Assembly (NCBI GenBank): GCA_965203685.1
Contig: OZ241908.1
Coordinates: 1,550,001-1,614,000, forward strand
DNA: 64,000 bases
Reading direction: 5' to 3'
Source of the DNA: VXYL01 sp965203685
GTDB lineage: Bacteria > Pseudomonadota > Gammaproteobacteria > Pseudomonadales > Azotimanducaceae
In this document: piece after piece, positions 29,274 through 37,646 of the stretch
How positions within the stretch are numbered: position 1 is the first letter of the stretch
Layout of the letters: every line of letters starts with the position of its first letter
Made by a program: the position numbers and the translations under genes
Notes under the pieces: generated by a model
The model's database searches: none
What the model was told of the DNA's origin: nothing
Seen by the model: the letters and a program-made list of their open reading frames with translations, nothing else

Positions 29274-31228
29274 GCCGGGGGCCGGCGGCCTACGACGCGC
29301 CGCCCGCGTGGCCGCGGCGCGGGACCGGGCCTGCGGCGCCGCGGCTGCGCGGGTTCCCCGAGCGCGGGCTGGTCTTCGTCGTGCGCGCCATGGCGGTGCT
29401 GCTGGTCGCGGCGCCGCTCGTGGTGACCGGCGACGTGATGCACCCGACGGTGCTGGGCCGTGTGGTGTTCGCGCGCACGCTGATCGAGCTGATGCTGGCG
29501 CTGTGGGTCGTGCTCGCGGCGTTCCGGCCGGCGTGGCGGCCGCCGCGCTCGCCCGTGCTCGTGCTCGCGGCTCTCGCCGTCGGCGTCGGCCTGCTGGCGG
29601 GCCTCGCGGGCGCCGCGCCCGAGCGCAGCCTCTGGTCGACGCCCGGCCGCCTGGCGGGCGTCGTCGGCGAGGTCCACTGGCTCGCGGCCGCCGTGGTGGT
29701 CGCCGCCGTGTTCCGCACGCCGGCCGAGTGGCGCGTGCTGCTGCGCGCGGGCGTCGCGGTCGGCGTCGCGGCGGCGGCGCTGGCGGTCGCGAGCTACTAC
29801 CGCGTCGAGCTGCCGTTCTACGGACTGCTGCCGGAGCCGAACTACCCGCGCGTCGGCGCCACGCTCGGCAATCCGACCTTCCTCGGCGGCTACCTGGCGA
29901 TCGCCGCGGTGCTCGCGGCGGGCGCCGCGGCGGGGTCCTTCGCGGACCGGCGGACGGGCGCGGCGCGGGCCGCGACGTGGCGGGGCGCGGCCTGGCTTCT
30001 CGCGGCGGCGCCGATGCTGTGGGCGGTGACGCTCAGCGGCTCGCTCGGCGCGGCGGCGACCGTCGGGGCCGGACTCCTCGCGGGCGGCGTCGCCTGCGGC
30101 CTGTGCGCGCGCAGCCGGACGGTGCGCACGGGTTCGGCGCTGGCGGCGCTTGTCGCCGCGGTGGCCGTCGCGGGCGCGCCGGTGGTCGCGGCGGCGGCGG
30201 TGGACGCGTCGCCTCGGGACGACGCGTCGCCTCGGGCCGACGGGGCCGCGGCCTCGGGCGCCGACGCCCGCGCGGCGCGGGAGCGGCAGGGCAATCCGCT
30301 GCGCGCGCGGGTGCGCGACCGGGGCGGCGTCGCGAGCCAGCTCGCCAAGCGCGCGGACCTGTGGCGCGCCGGCCTCTTGGGTTTCCTCGAGCGGCCGGCG
30401 CTCGGATGGGGGCCGGAGAACTACACGGTGGCGTTCGGACGCCACACGAGCGGCTGGTCGGGGCCTGCCCGGGAGTACGACCGGGCGCACAACCGCATCG
30501 TGGAGGAGGCGGTCACGAAGGGCGTGCCCGGGGTGCTGGCGTACGTCGCGCTCGTGGCCTGGTCGTGGGTGGCGCTGGTGCGGGCGGCGCGGCGCACCGG
30601 GGGCGCTGGCCGCGCGACGGCGGTGTGCGTCGCCGCCGCGTCGGGCGCGCACGTCGGCTACGGGCTGACGCTGTTCGACGTCCCGTCGACGGCGCTGATG
30701 GGGACGCTGGTGGTGGCGTTCGCCGCGAGCGCGGACGCGGCGCGCGCGCGTGCGCCCGTCCGGAAGACGTCGGGAGCCGCGCTCGGGGTACGCGTCGCCG
30801 CGGTGGCGTCGGCCGCGTGCCTCGTCGTCGTCGGCGCCTTCGTGCACCGCGCGGTCTACGCGGGCGAACGCGCGGTCTTCGAGGCCCACCGGGGGGACCT
30901 CGGGCGGATGGAGGCGCTGTTCGTGCGCGGCATCCACAGCTTCGAACCGCTCGGGAACATGCACCGCACGTACCTGTTCGCCATGCTCGGCGCGCACTGG
31001 CCGCTGCTCCACGGCGCGTCGCCGGAACACGCTCTCGGCCTCTACCGGCTGGCGGAGGCCGAGGCGCCCGCGGCGCTCGCGGCCGAGCCGCGCAACTGGT
31101 TCGTGCGCGCCGCCCTGGTGCGCATGTACGGAGCCGCGGCCGCGCCGGACGCCGCGGAGCGGCGCCGCGAGCATGCCGCGGCGGCCCGCGAACTGGCGCC
31201 GAACATCGATCCGCTCGACGCGCCCTGA
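29270..31228 (+). CDS. O-antigen ligase/Wzy_C-like membrane protein
   Basis: GTG at 29270 overlaps the previous TGA. The 652-residue protein has about ten hydrophobic segments between residues 35 and 540, a large loop (about 305-410) containing the NRIVEEAVTKG segment typical of the Wzy_C family, and a soluble C-terminal helical part rich in Ala that may be TPR-like. This family polymerises or ligates glycans on the periplasmic side of the membrane. As the last gene of the operon it would export or join the product of the upstream enzymes. Confidence 0.8.
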   Translation: MSRGPAAYDAPPAWPRRGTGPAAPRLRGFPERGLVFVVRAMAVLLVAAPLVVTGDVMHPTVLGRVVFARTLIELMLALWVVLAAFRPAWRPPRSPVLVLAALAVGVGLLAGLAGAAPERSLWSTPGRLAGVVGEVHWLAAAVVVAAVFRTPAEWRVLLRAGVAVGVAAAALAVASYYRVELPFYGLLPEPNYPRVGATLGNPTFLGGYLAIAAVLAAGAAAGSFADRRTGAARAATWRGAAWLLAAAPMLWAVTLSGSLGAAATVGAGLLAGGVACGLCARSRTVRTGSALAALVAAVAVAGAPVVAAAAVDASPRDDASPRADGAAASGADARAARERQGNPLRARVRDRGGVASQLAKRADLWRAGLLGFLERPALGWGPENYTVAFGRHTSGWSGPAREYDRAHNRIVEEAVTKGVPGVLAYVALVAWSWVALVRAARRTGGAGRATAVCVAAASGAHVGYGLTLFDVPSTALMGTLVVAFAASADAARARAPVRKTSGAALGVRVAAVASAACLVVVGAFVHRAVYAGERAVFEAHRGDLGRMEALFVRGIHSFEPLGNMHRTYLFAMLGAHWPLLHGASPEHALGLYRLAEAEAPAALAAEPRNWFVRAALVRMYGAAAAPDAAERRREHAAAARELAPNIDPLDAP

Positions 31229-31294
31229 AGGCCGCGGCCCGCACTCGGGCGCGGTCGCGGCGGGGCCGGTGCGCGACGGGTGGGCCCGCGGCCT

Positions 31295-31310
31295 GTCGTG
31301 CATGCGCGAC
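31295..31310 (-). promoter_or_regulatory. 16-bp palindrome, copy 3 (inverted orientation)
   Basis: GTCGTGCATGCGCGAC differs from copies 1 and 2 by one base. Read on the minus strand, the flanking AT-rich tract and CTCAG box align with the other two copies, so the whole unit of about 45 bp is present in inverted orientation. It lies in the 295-bp gap after the glycan operon, where no gene was seen. Confidence 0.45.
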
Positions 31311-31523
31311 ATATTTTGCTCCTGAGACGTAGTTTTGTTGATTCCAATGAAATCGGCATGGCGACGACGGGGTTGGCGCGCGCCGTGGCGGCGTGCGGCG
31401 GCGGGAGGAATGGAGGCGGCTGGCGCGGGGCCGGCGACGCGGTCGGCGGCGGGTGGGCCACTCGGGGCGCCGCGCGCCGGTCGGCGCTGCGGCGGTCCCG
31501 GTCGTGTCGCGCTCGCGGACCAG

Positions 31524-31772
31524 CTAGCTGGTCTTGCGGGCGCGCCGAGGCGAGGTACCGGACTTCGGCGCGTCGTCGTCGGTGCGTTCCCGCGGGGGGA
31601 CCATGACGATGTCCGTGCCGAAGAGGGCGGTGCCGGGGTTGATTACGAGGTTGTAACCGCCCAGCTTGTTGGGGAACCCAACGCCGACCTGGTTCCAGTA
31701 CTTCTGCACTTCGCCGTTCTCGTCGGGCTTGCCCTCGGAGACGGAGAAGACGTTCAGGCGTTCTCCTGCCAT
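31524..31772 (-). CDS. Small conserved accessory protein, unknown function
   Basis: The start at 31772 has GAGGAGG 11 nt upstream. The 82-residue protein contains KYWNQVGVGFPNK, then NLVINPG and DIVMVPPRE, and ends in a basic tail. The pattern (aromatic strand, I/V-rich strand, proline-arginine end) resembles small proteins of plasmids and integrative elements, and the same pattern occurs in the neighbour at 32026-32526. The function is unknown. It has its own promoter at 31874-31903. Confidence 0.7.
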   Translation of the reverse strand: MAGERLNVFSVSEGKPDENGEVQKYWNQVGVGFPNKLGGYNLVINPGTALFGTDIVMVPPRERTDDDAPKSGTSPRRARKTS

Positions 31773-31873
31773 TGAGACAGAATCCTCCTCGAAGTATGGG
31801 ATGAAGACCGCGGCCGACGGGAGTCGGGCCGGGCCACCGTGCAACGCGGCGTGGTTGGCCGCAGAAGCAGCGG

Positions 31874-31903
31874 TGTTGTACCGCGACGCGGGGCGGGGTG
31901 TCA
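31874..31903 (-). promoter_or_regulatory. Sigma70-type promoter for the gene at 31524-31772
   Basis: On the minus strand: TTGACA (31903-31898), an 18-nt spacer, TACAAC (31879-31874). The transcript would begin near 31867, about 95 nt before the start codon. Confidence 0.6.
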
Positions 31904-32025
31904 AACGGTTTTGCGGTCCGCGTGGTTCGCGGTGCGGGTGTCGAGGGGGGGGGTCTCCGCGGACGGCGGCCCCGGGACGAGGCAGGGGTGTAGAAGTCCC
32001 GGGTGCCGCCGCGGGTCCGCGGATC

Positions 32026-32526
32026 CTAGTGTCGGGCGTCGGCGGGCGCCGGCGGGCCCTCGCCGTCGAGGGCCGCGACGTCGTCGTCGAAGCGTCCCGC
32101 GGGCACCTCGGCGCCGGCGTGGCGCGCCTCCCGCTCGCCGTCGGCCGGGAACGCGGCGAGGCGCCCCGTGACGGCGACGTTGTCGTTGACGCGCAGGTTG
32201 AAGCCGGTGCCCGCGCGGTTGCGGAACAGGACGCCGAGGGCGGCGTGGCGGACGGCGGTGCCGTCGCCGTCGCCGCAGCGCCACGAGGTGACGACGTCGT
32301 AGCGTTCGGCGCGGACGTGCGCCGGGAGTTCGGCCGCGGCGCCGCCGTCGTCGCGGGGCATGACGACGATCGCCGTGGTCGCGGCGACGCCGGGGTGCAG
32401 GACGATGTCGACGCGGTCGGCGTCGTCGGCGGCGACCGCCGTGCCGGCGTCCGTGTAGCGGCGCTGCTCGCGGCCGGTCCTGTCGACGAACGTGCGCGGC
32501 ACGCGGACGGCGAGGCGGGTTGGCAT
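32026..32526 (-). CDS. Accessory protein, paralogous in part to the 82-residue neighbour
   Basis: The 166-residue product begins MPTRLAVRVPR. Residues about 15-60 (RRYTDAGTAV, VDIVLHPG, AIVVMPRD) follow the same strand pattern as the protein at 31524-31772. A second part has LRVNDNVAVTGRLAAFP. No catalytic motif is visible. It lies 54 bp from the divergent gene at 32580. The function is unknown; the composition and neighbours are typical of an integrative element. Confidence 0.6.
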   Translation of the reverse strand: MPTRLAVRVPRTFVDRTGREQRRYTDAGTAVAADDADRVDIVLHPGVAATTAIVVMPRDDGGAAAELPAHVRAERYDVVTSWRCGDGDGTAVRHAALGVLFRNRAGTGFNLRVNDNVAVTGRLAAFPADGEREARHAGAEVPAGRFDDDVAALDGEGPPAPADARH

Positions 32527-32579
32527 GGCGGTGTCCCCTGTGCGAACGTCGCGCGAGTGTGCCGCGCGGAGGAACGGTC

Positions 32580-33905
32580 GTGGTAGCGGACGGGGTCGCC
32601 CGCGGGGTCGCGTGGCGGCTCGGCGGATTCGCGGTGGCGGGGTTCGGGACCATGGCGGGCCAGATGCTCGCGCTGCGCGCGCTGGTGCCCGCGGTGGGCC
32701 ACTCGGTGCCCGTCGCGGCGCTGGTGTTCGGCGGCGTCCTCGGCGGCCTGGCGGCGGGCTACGCGGCGGGGTCGCGCTGGCCGGCGGGCGGGGCGCGGAC
32801 GCAGGCGGCGTGCTTCGCGGGGGCGGCCGCGCTCTTCGCGGCGGCGCTGTGGCCGCCCGCCGCGGAGCTGCTGGCCGGCCGGCTGCGCGTCGAGGGCGGT
32901 CTCGGGTGGTGGGCGGTGGCGGCGTACGCGTTCGGGCTGCCGGCGCCGGCGATGGCGCTTGCGGCGTACCCGGTGGCGGCGTGGAGCGCGGGGCGCGGCG
33001 GCCGTCTCGCCGGGCGGGCGTTCGCCTGGTCGACGGCGGGCAACGTCGCCGGCGGTCTCGCCACCGGGCTGGTGCTGCAGGACGGGATCGGCGCCGGCGG
33101 CGCGGCCGTGGTCTGCGTCGGCGCGCTCGGCGCGGGCGGCTGGCTGGCGGCGCGCGGCGCCGGGGCGTGGCGGGCGTGGCCGGCGGCGGCCGCGTCGTTC
33201 GGCGTGCTCGCCGGCGGCGGCTGGTTCGCCCCCGCGGCGGATCTGCGGACCGGCTACGGCGACTACGCGGTGACCGAGGGACCGCCCGGCACCTGGTGCG
33301 TGCGCGGCAACGGGCAGCGCAGCAGCTGCGAGGACGGGCGGGGCACGGGCCTCGGCTATCTGGAGGCGGCGGAGGACGTGTTCGCCGCGGCGGGGGTCCG
33401 CGACGTGCTGGTGCTCGGCGCCGGCGGGCGGACGTTCGGCCGCGGCCGCGGCGGGTTCTTCGATCCCGTGTTCGTCGACGTCGACGCCGGCATGGCGGCG
33501 GTCGCGGAACTGCTGGCCCGCCGCGCGGGGGCCGCGCCGCCGCCGGGGCGCTTTGTGGCCGCGGACGCGCGCGCCTACCTGCGCGGGCTGCCGCCCGGGT
33601 CGGTCGGCGGCGTGCTGCTCGACGCCTACTCGGACTTCGACGCCGTGCCCGGCCACCTGCTGACGGCGGAGTTCTTCGCGCTCGTGCGCAGCCGCCTCGC
33701 GCCCGGCGGCGTGCTCGCCGTCAACGTGCTGCAGCGGCGCGAGGCCGTGCGCTACCGCGCGGGCTTCGCGCGGACGCTCTCGGCGGTGTTCGCCGACTGC
33801 CGGACCGCGTGGCGCGGCGACGCCGGCGCCGACGGGCGCTGGATCTCGCGGCTGGCCGCGTGCCGGCCGAGCGCCGTGGACGGCGTGGCGGGCGCGTACC
33901 GCTAG
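32580..33905 (+). CDS. Membrane-anchored spermidine synthase-like protein
   Basis: GTG at 32580 is chosen for GGAGGA 6 nt upstream. The 441-residue protein has about six transmembrane segments in its first 220 residues, followed by a Rossmann-like domain (VLVLGAGGRTFG, then VFVDVDAGM, FVAADARAYL and GGVLLDAYSDF) as in spermine/spermidine synthase-type aminopropyltransferases and methyltransferases. The substrate cannot be inferred. The membrane half shares its pattern (RALVPVxG, GLAAGYAAG, FxWSTAGN) with the protein at 51676-52836. It overlaps convergently with the gene at 33902. Confidence 0.7.
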   Translation: MVADGVARGVAWRLGGFAVAGFGTMAGQMLALRALVPAVGHSVPVAALVFGGVLGGLAAGYAAGSRWPAGGARTQAACFAGAAALFAAALWPPAAELLAGRLRVEGGLGWWAVAAYAFGLPAPAMALAAYPVAAWSAGRGGRLAGRAFAWSTAGNVAGGLATGLVLQDGIGAGGAAVVCVGALGAGGWLAARGAGAWRAWPAAAASFGVLAGGGWFAPAADLRTGYGDYAVTEGPPGTWCVRGNGQRSSCEDGRGTGLGYLEAAEDVFAAAGVRDVLVLGAGGRTFGRGRGGFFDPVFVDVDAGMAAVAELLARRAGAAPPPGRFVAADARAYLRGLPPGSVGGVLLDAYSDFDAVPGHLLTAEFFALVRSRLAPGGVLAVNVLQRREAVRYRAGFARTLSAVFADCRTAWRGDAGADGRWISRLAACRPSAVDGVAGAYR

Positions 33906-34540
33906 AACCGGTCCGCGACGCGCCGGCTGCGCAGGGCGGGTTCGATGCGGGCCGACTCGTCCACCGGGACCCGGTCGAGGCCGGCCGGGGGAGGCGCCGG
34001 GACGCGCGTGCACAGGTGGCCGTTGTCGACCACGAGGACGGCGTTGGGCGGTCGTTCCTCGACGTCGACGCCGAGGGCGTCGAGCAGGGCGGCGCGGTGG
34101 GCGCGGTACGCCCGCGGGCTGCACGTGCCGCGCAGCTCGCCGGCGAGCCAGTGGTTGTAGGCGGCGCGGCGGCGCGCGGGCAGGACGCGCAGGCGGGGGT
34201 CGTCGACGGGGAGGGGCGGCGCGCGCCTGACGGCGGCGGCGACCACGTGGCCGGGTACGCAGACGAGGTGCAGGCCCGGGGCGGCGCGGCGCCGCCAGTC
34301 GCCGAAGGGCACGGCGTCGTCGGGACGGACGGCGCGGTGGCGCCAGCCGAGGACGGCCAGGGCGTCGAGCGTCGGCGGCATCGCCACGCCGGCGAGCGGG
34401 AAGTAGCCGTGGCGGTCCTCGAGAACGCGGACGCAGCGGGGCGCGGGCAGGCCCGTGAGGGCGGCCAGCGCCGCCGCGCCGCAGGGCAGGCCGGCGGGCA
34501 CGGCGTGGAGCGTCGTATGCGGGTGTGGCGGCTGGCGCAT
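33902..34540 (-). CDS. Papain-like cysteine hydrolase-like protein, putative
   Basis: The 212-residue product starts MRQPPHPHT. It has LPCGAAALAALTGL near residue 19, PPTLDALAVLGW near 55, VCVPGHVVAAAV near 95, and VLVVDNGHL near 170. The Cys-His-Asp/Asn order and spacing recall C39/papain-like folds found in phage and plasmid proteins, but this is inferred from motif order only. It lies downstream of radC by 116 bp and may be cotranscribed. A structural prediction would be needed to confirm the fold. Confidence 0.5.
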   Translation of the reverse strand: MRQPPHPHTTLHAVPAGLPCGAAALAALTGLPAPRCVRVLEDRHGYFPLAGVAMPPTLDALAVLGWRHRAVRPDDAVPFGDWRRRAAPGLHLVCVPGHVVAAAVRRAPPLPVDDPRLRVLPARRRAAYNHWLAGELRGTCSPRAYRAHRAALLDALGVDVEERPPNAVLVVDNGHLCTRVPAPPPAGLDRVPVDESARIEPALRSRRVADRF

Positions 34541-34656
34541 GGCGGGGGTCTCCGGGGGCGGGACGCGTAGCCGGTCGCCGCGCCGGCGTCCGGGCGCGGG
34601 GCCCGGGCGTTGGAACACCCCGCGCCGGCCCGGGGGCGGCGTGCGCGGCGCCCGGC

Positions 34657-35376
34657 TCACGGCCGGTCCGCCGTGCGGACGGCCGCCTTGGGAACCGGCG
34701 CGAAACGGTCGGGCCGCAGCCTCGCCATCGACACCGCGACGCCGCCGGCGACGACGACGTGGTCGTACAGCGACGCGTCGACGCACTGCAGCGTGTCGCG
34801 GACCTGGTCGGTCAGGGTCCAGTCGCCCACCGACGGGGACGGGTCGGCGCTCGGGTGGTTGTGGTGGAGGACGACGCCGGCGGCGTTGCGCTCGAGCACG
34901 AGGCGGGCGATCTCGCGCGGGTAGGCGTGGGTGCGGTCGTAGGTCCCCGTGGTGAGGTCGACGTCGTCGATGAGGCGCAGGCGCGAGTTGACGAGCAGCG
35001 CGCCGAGGCGCTCGACGTCGGCGGGCCGTTCGCGCGCGAGCAGGTAGCGGGCGACGACCGCCTCGCCGTCGAGAACGGGGGACGGCAGGAACGGCGCGGT
35101 CTCGAGGGGCGCGCGCAGCAGCTCGGCGTGGAGCGCCCGGAACGCGGCGAGGCGCCCGGCGAACGGCCCGAGCGCCGGATCGGTCTCGCGGACCTGGTCG
35201 GGCGGCGCGTGGACCAGGTGGGAGAGCGTGCCGAACCGGTCGAGCAGGGCCTCGCAGAGCGCGGCGGGGCGGGGGATGCCGTCCATGAGCGGCAGCAGCA
35301 GGCGGATGTCGTCCAGGCGGCGGGGTCCGCCGAGGTCGGGGGCGCGGGGTGCGGACTGCGCGGGGGCGTGGTGCAT
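34657..35376 (-). CDS. RadC-family JAB-domain protein
   Basis: The 239-residue protein has the JAB/RadC metal-binding motif HNHPSADPSPSVGD near residue 165, preceded by NSRLRLIDDVDLTTGTYD and RTHAYPREIARLVLERNAAG, typical of RadC. An N-terminal helix-hairpin-helix-like part is present. RadC-like proteins are common in plasmids, phages and integrative elements. Despite the old name, a direct DNA-repair role is not established. The upstream gene ends 85 bp away, so both may be in one transcript. Confidence 0.85.
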   Translation of the reverse strand: MHHAPAQSAPRAPDLGGPRRLDDIRLLLPLMDGIPRPAALCEALLDRFGTLSHLVHAPPDQVRETDPALGPFAGRLAAFRALHAELLRAPLETAPFLPSPVLDGEAVVARYLLARERPADVERLGALLVNSRLRLIDDVDLTTGTYDRTHAYPREIARLVLERNAAGVVLHHNHPSADPSPSVGDWTLTDQVRDTLQCVDASLYDHVVVAGGVAVSMARLRPDRFAPVPKAAVRTADRP

Positions 35377-35461
35377 GGGTTGTCTCCTTGACGGATGCGG
35401 GGCGGGCCGGGAAGGCCCGCGGCGGGACGGAGTGCGGTCGCCGCCGCGGGGCCGGAGGGAC

Positions 35462-36226
35462 TCAGGCGATCGCGCGGACGCGCTCGCCGCGGTCGATGCG
35501 CGACGTCCAGTGGTCGTCGTCCTGGGCCCTGGCGATGGACTCGACCGAGAGCTCGAAGCCGTCGCGCTCGGTGTCGGCCAGCGGCACGTCGCGGTAGCGG
35601 CCCTCGACGTGCTCGGGGGACAGGCGGCAGTGGCCGACGATGCCGGCGTCGCACGACGTGGTGCCGCAGCTCGGACAGGGGTCGGTGACCCCGTCGCCGG
35701 CGCGGTACACCGGCTCGTCCCTGCGGGCGTTGTCGCGCTCGACGATCTCGGCCAGCGCCTGGCGGTCGCCCTGCTCGTTCTCGGCGATGCCGGTGACCCG
35801 CGCGGTCACGTGCGCGACGCGTCCCGACCTGGCGGTCACCGCGACGCGGACGATGTCGTCGACGTGCGCGTTGCGCGAGGCCGAGGCGTGCAGGCGGACG
35901 CCCCAGCTGCCGTCGGGGAGCATCGCGAACGTGTTGCGCTCGTCGTTGGCGCGCCCGGCGCGGAACTCCTCGATGGTGGCGAGCGCGCGGCGGACGCCGT
36001 TGGGCAGCTCCTGCGTGCGCACGACCGTGCCCGTGCGCATGTAGCGCTTGCCGGCCTTGGTCTCGACGTCGCAGGTGACCGCGGTGCCGACGCGGACGTG
36101 CTCCGCCAGCCCCGGCGCGAGCGACATGTGCCACTCGCCGTCGACGTTGACGAAGCGGGCGTAGCTGCCGTCGGAGACGAACTCGCGCGCGTGCAGCTGG
36201 TTGGATGGCCTGGTGGTGTATTGCAT
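35462..36226 (-). CDS. Accessory protein with possible zinc-binding cluster
   Basis: The 254-residue product has a beta-rich N-terminus (ARFVNVDGEWHMSLAPGL), repeated short strands, and a cysteine/histidine cluster CPSCGTTSCDAGIVGHC near residues 187-203 that could bind zinc. I do not recognise the family. The GAGG ribosome-binding site lies just upstream of the start. The shared hairpin element (copy 1) ends 59 nt upstream of its start codon. Confidence 0.6.
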   Translation of the reverse strand: MQYTTRPSNQLHAREFVSDGSYARFVNVDGEWHMSLAPGLAEHVRVGTAVTCDVETKAGKRYMRTGTVVRTQELPNGVRRALATIEEFRAGRANDERNTFAMLPDGSWGVRLHASASRNAHVDDIVRVAVTARSGRVAHVTARVTGIAENEQGDRQALAEIVERDNARRDEPVYRAGDGVTDPCPSCGTTSCDAGIVGHCRLSPEHVEGRYRDVPLADTERDGFELSVESIARAQDDDHWTSRIDRGERVRAIA

Positions 36227-36284
36227 CGGTGACCTCCTCGTGGTCCGGTTGTGGATTCCGCTCCGGTCCGGGCCCGCGCCCGGG

Positions 36285-36361
36285 CGCCCGTCAAGGCCGA
36301 GGCCCCCCGGGGCCGAAGCCGCGCAGCGGTCGCCTTGACGGGCGTCTGCGCGGGCTAGGCT
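36285..36361 (-). promoter_or_regulatory. Shared hairpin leader element, copy 1
   Basis: A perfect 13-bp inverted repeat (36285-36297 and 36332-36344, core GTCAAGGC/GCCTTGAC) encloses two smaller stems: GGCCCC/GGGGCC and CCGC/GCGG. A box AGCCTA (minus strand; TAGGCT at 36356-36361 on plus) lies 16 nt outside. The element ends 59 nt before the start at 36226. About 170 bp to the right, up to the next gene, nothing else is seen. Confidence 0.75.
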
Positions 36362-36532
36362 GGGAGGAATCGACGACCGGAACGGACCCGTTGCCGCGAC
36401 CGTGCGGAGCGGACGTCGCCGTCGGGGGCGCGCTTGCCGGAACGGCGGTCCTCCCGGAGCCCGGGCGTCGATGCCCCGGTCGGACCGGTCGCGACGGTCT
36501 GTCCCGTCGGCCCGTGCGCTCGGCGACGCGGC

Positions 36533-37408
36533 CTACTCCGGCGGACCGTTCGGCCGCGTGCGGACCGCGCCCGGGGCGTCCCAGGGGACGCTGCCGCTGT
36601 AGACGACGACCGGAAGGACGACCGCGGGGCGGTCGGGATGGCCGCAGGCGGCGTGCTCGTCGAGGGCGCGGCGGACCGCCGCGATCTGCCGCTCGACGCG
36701 GACGCCCGCGTCCGGGCGGACCTCGGCCTCGCACTTGAGGACCACGACGGTGTGCGTGGCGCCGGAGTCCGGTCGGCTGCCGTCGTGGAAGGGCACGCTC
36801 CAGACGACGTCGGCGTAGCGGTCCTCGGCGGGGATCCAGGCCCCGGGGACGAGCGCGAGGCGGCCGAGGTCGAGGGCGTCGGCGGGCGGCGGCGTGGTCA
36901 GACCGGGGAGCGGACGCGCCGCCTGCCCCGGAGCGGGGAGGACGAAGTCGCGCAGCAGCGACTCGACGAGCGCGGGGTGGCGGAACATGGCGACGTAGGG
37001 GTGCGGCTCGGCGTCGGGCGGGGCCGGGTGCGGCGCGAGACCGTCGTCGACCAACGGCACGAAGTCGACCGGGTGGTCGGGGTGGCCGAGGAGACGCAGG
37101 CGGTCGAAGGCGCGGGACAGCGACTCGGCGTGGCGGAGCAGGCGGTCGTAGACGTCGGCGCCGCGGTCCGAGCGCTTGCAGAGGACGACGAGGTGGGTGG
37201 CGCCGCGGGGCGAGGTGCCGTCGGCGTAGGGGACCGTCCAGACGGCGTCGGCATGGCGCGGGCCGTCGGGGGCGATGTCGTCGTCGAGGCGCTCGAGGGC
37301 GTCGAGGCGGGGCTCGCCGAGGCTGGCGGCGTCGACGTAGCGCGGCAGGCCGGCGGCGAGCTCGGCGGCGAGGGCGGCGCGGTCGGCGAAGGGGTCGGAT
37401 TCGTGCAT
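36533..37408 (-). CDS. Rpn/YhgA-like protein with a duplicated domain
   Basis: ATG at 37408 with AGGAG upstream. The 291-residue product contains the YhgA-like/Rpn pattern twice: RHADAVWTVPYADG with a following LVVLCKRS strand near 50-80, and RYADVVWSVPFHDG with VVVLKCEAE near 195-225, then VVLPVVVYSGSVPW near 263. Rpn proteins are PD-(D/E)XK-type nucleases that promote recombination. The second half keeps the better acidic motif and the first looks degenerate. Shared element copy 2 lies 128 nt upstream, farther than for the other copies. Confidence 0.65.
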   Translation of the reverse strand: MHESDPFADRAALAAELAAGLPRYVDAASLGEPRLDALERLDDDIAPDGPRHADAVWTVPYADGTSPRGATHLVVLCKRSDRGADVYDRLLRHAESLSRAFDRLRLLGHPDHPVDFVPLVDDGLAPHPAPPDAEPHPYVAMFRHPALVESLLRDFVLPAPGQAARPLPGLTTPPPADALDLGRLALVPGAWIPAEDRYADVVWSVPFHDGSRPDSGATHTVVVLKCEAEVRPDAGVRVERQIAAVRRALDEHAACGHPDRPAVVLPVVVYSGSVPWDAPGAVRTRPNGPPE

Positions 37409-37535
37409 GGGGGTTCTCCTGGGCAAGGGCTCGAGTGGTGGCGTGGACGGCGACTGCTCGGTCTCCGCGACGGTCCTGCTCCGCCCCGGAGGGGCGGATG
37501 CGTCACCTTCCTGTCGGGACGTCGGCGTCGGCGTT

Positions 37536-37606
37536 GTCAAGGCCGTCCGCGCCGTCAGGCGCGGCGCCGAAGGGGCGCCTTGACTGCCGGCGGCGACGGC
37601 CAGGCT
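37536..37606 (-). promoter_or_regulatory. Shared hairpin leader element, copy 2
   Basis: Arms GTCAAGGC (37536-37543) and GCCTTGAC (37577-37584). The inner stems differ in sequence from copy 1 but pair fully: CCGCGCC/GGCGCGG and GCGCC/GGCGC. The box CAGGCT (plus) lies at 37601-37606. The change of both sides of the stems argues for selected structure. Confidence 0.7.
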
Positions 37607-37646
37607 GGCGTGTGGCCGGGGAGCCGTCGATGGCTCCGGGGTGTGC

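Noticed and set aside
28913..31312. An 800-codon minus-strand frame opposite the O-antigen ligase gene
   Set aside because: No domain and typical GC-shadow composition. The plus-strand membrane protein explains the region.
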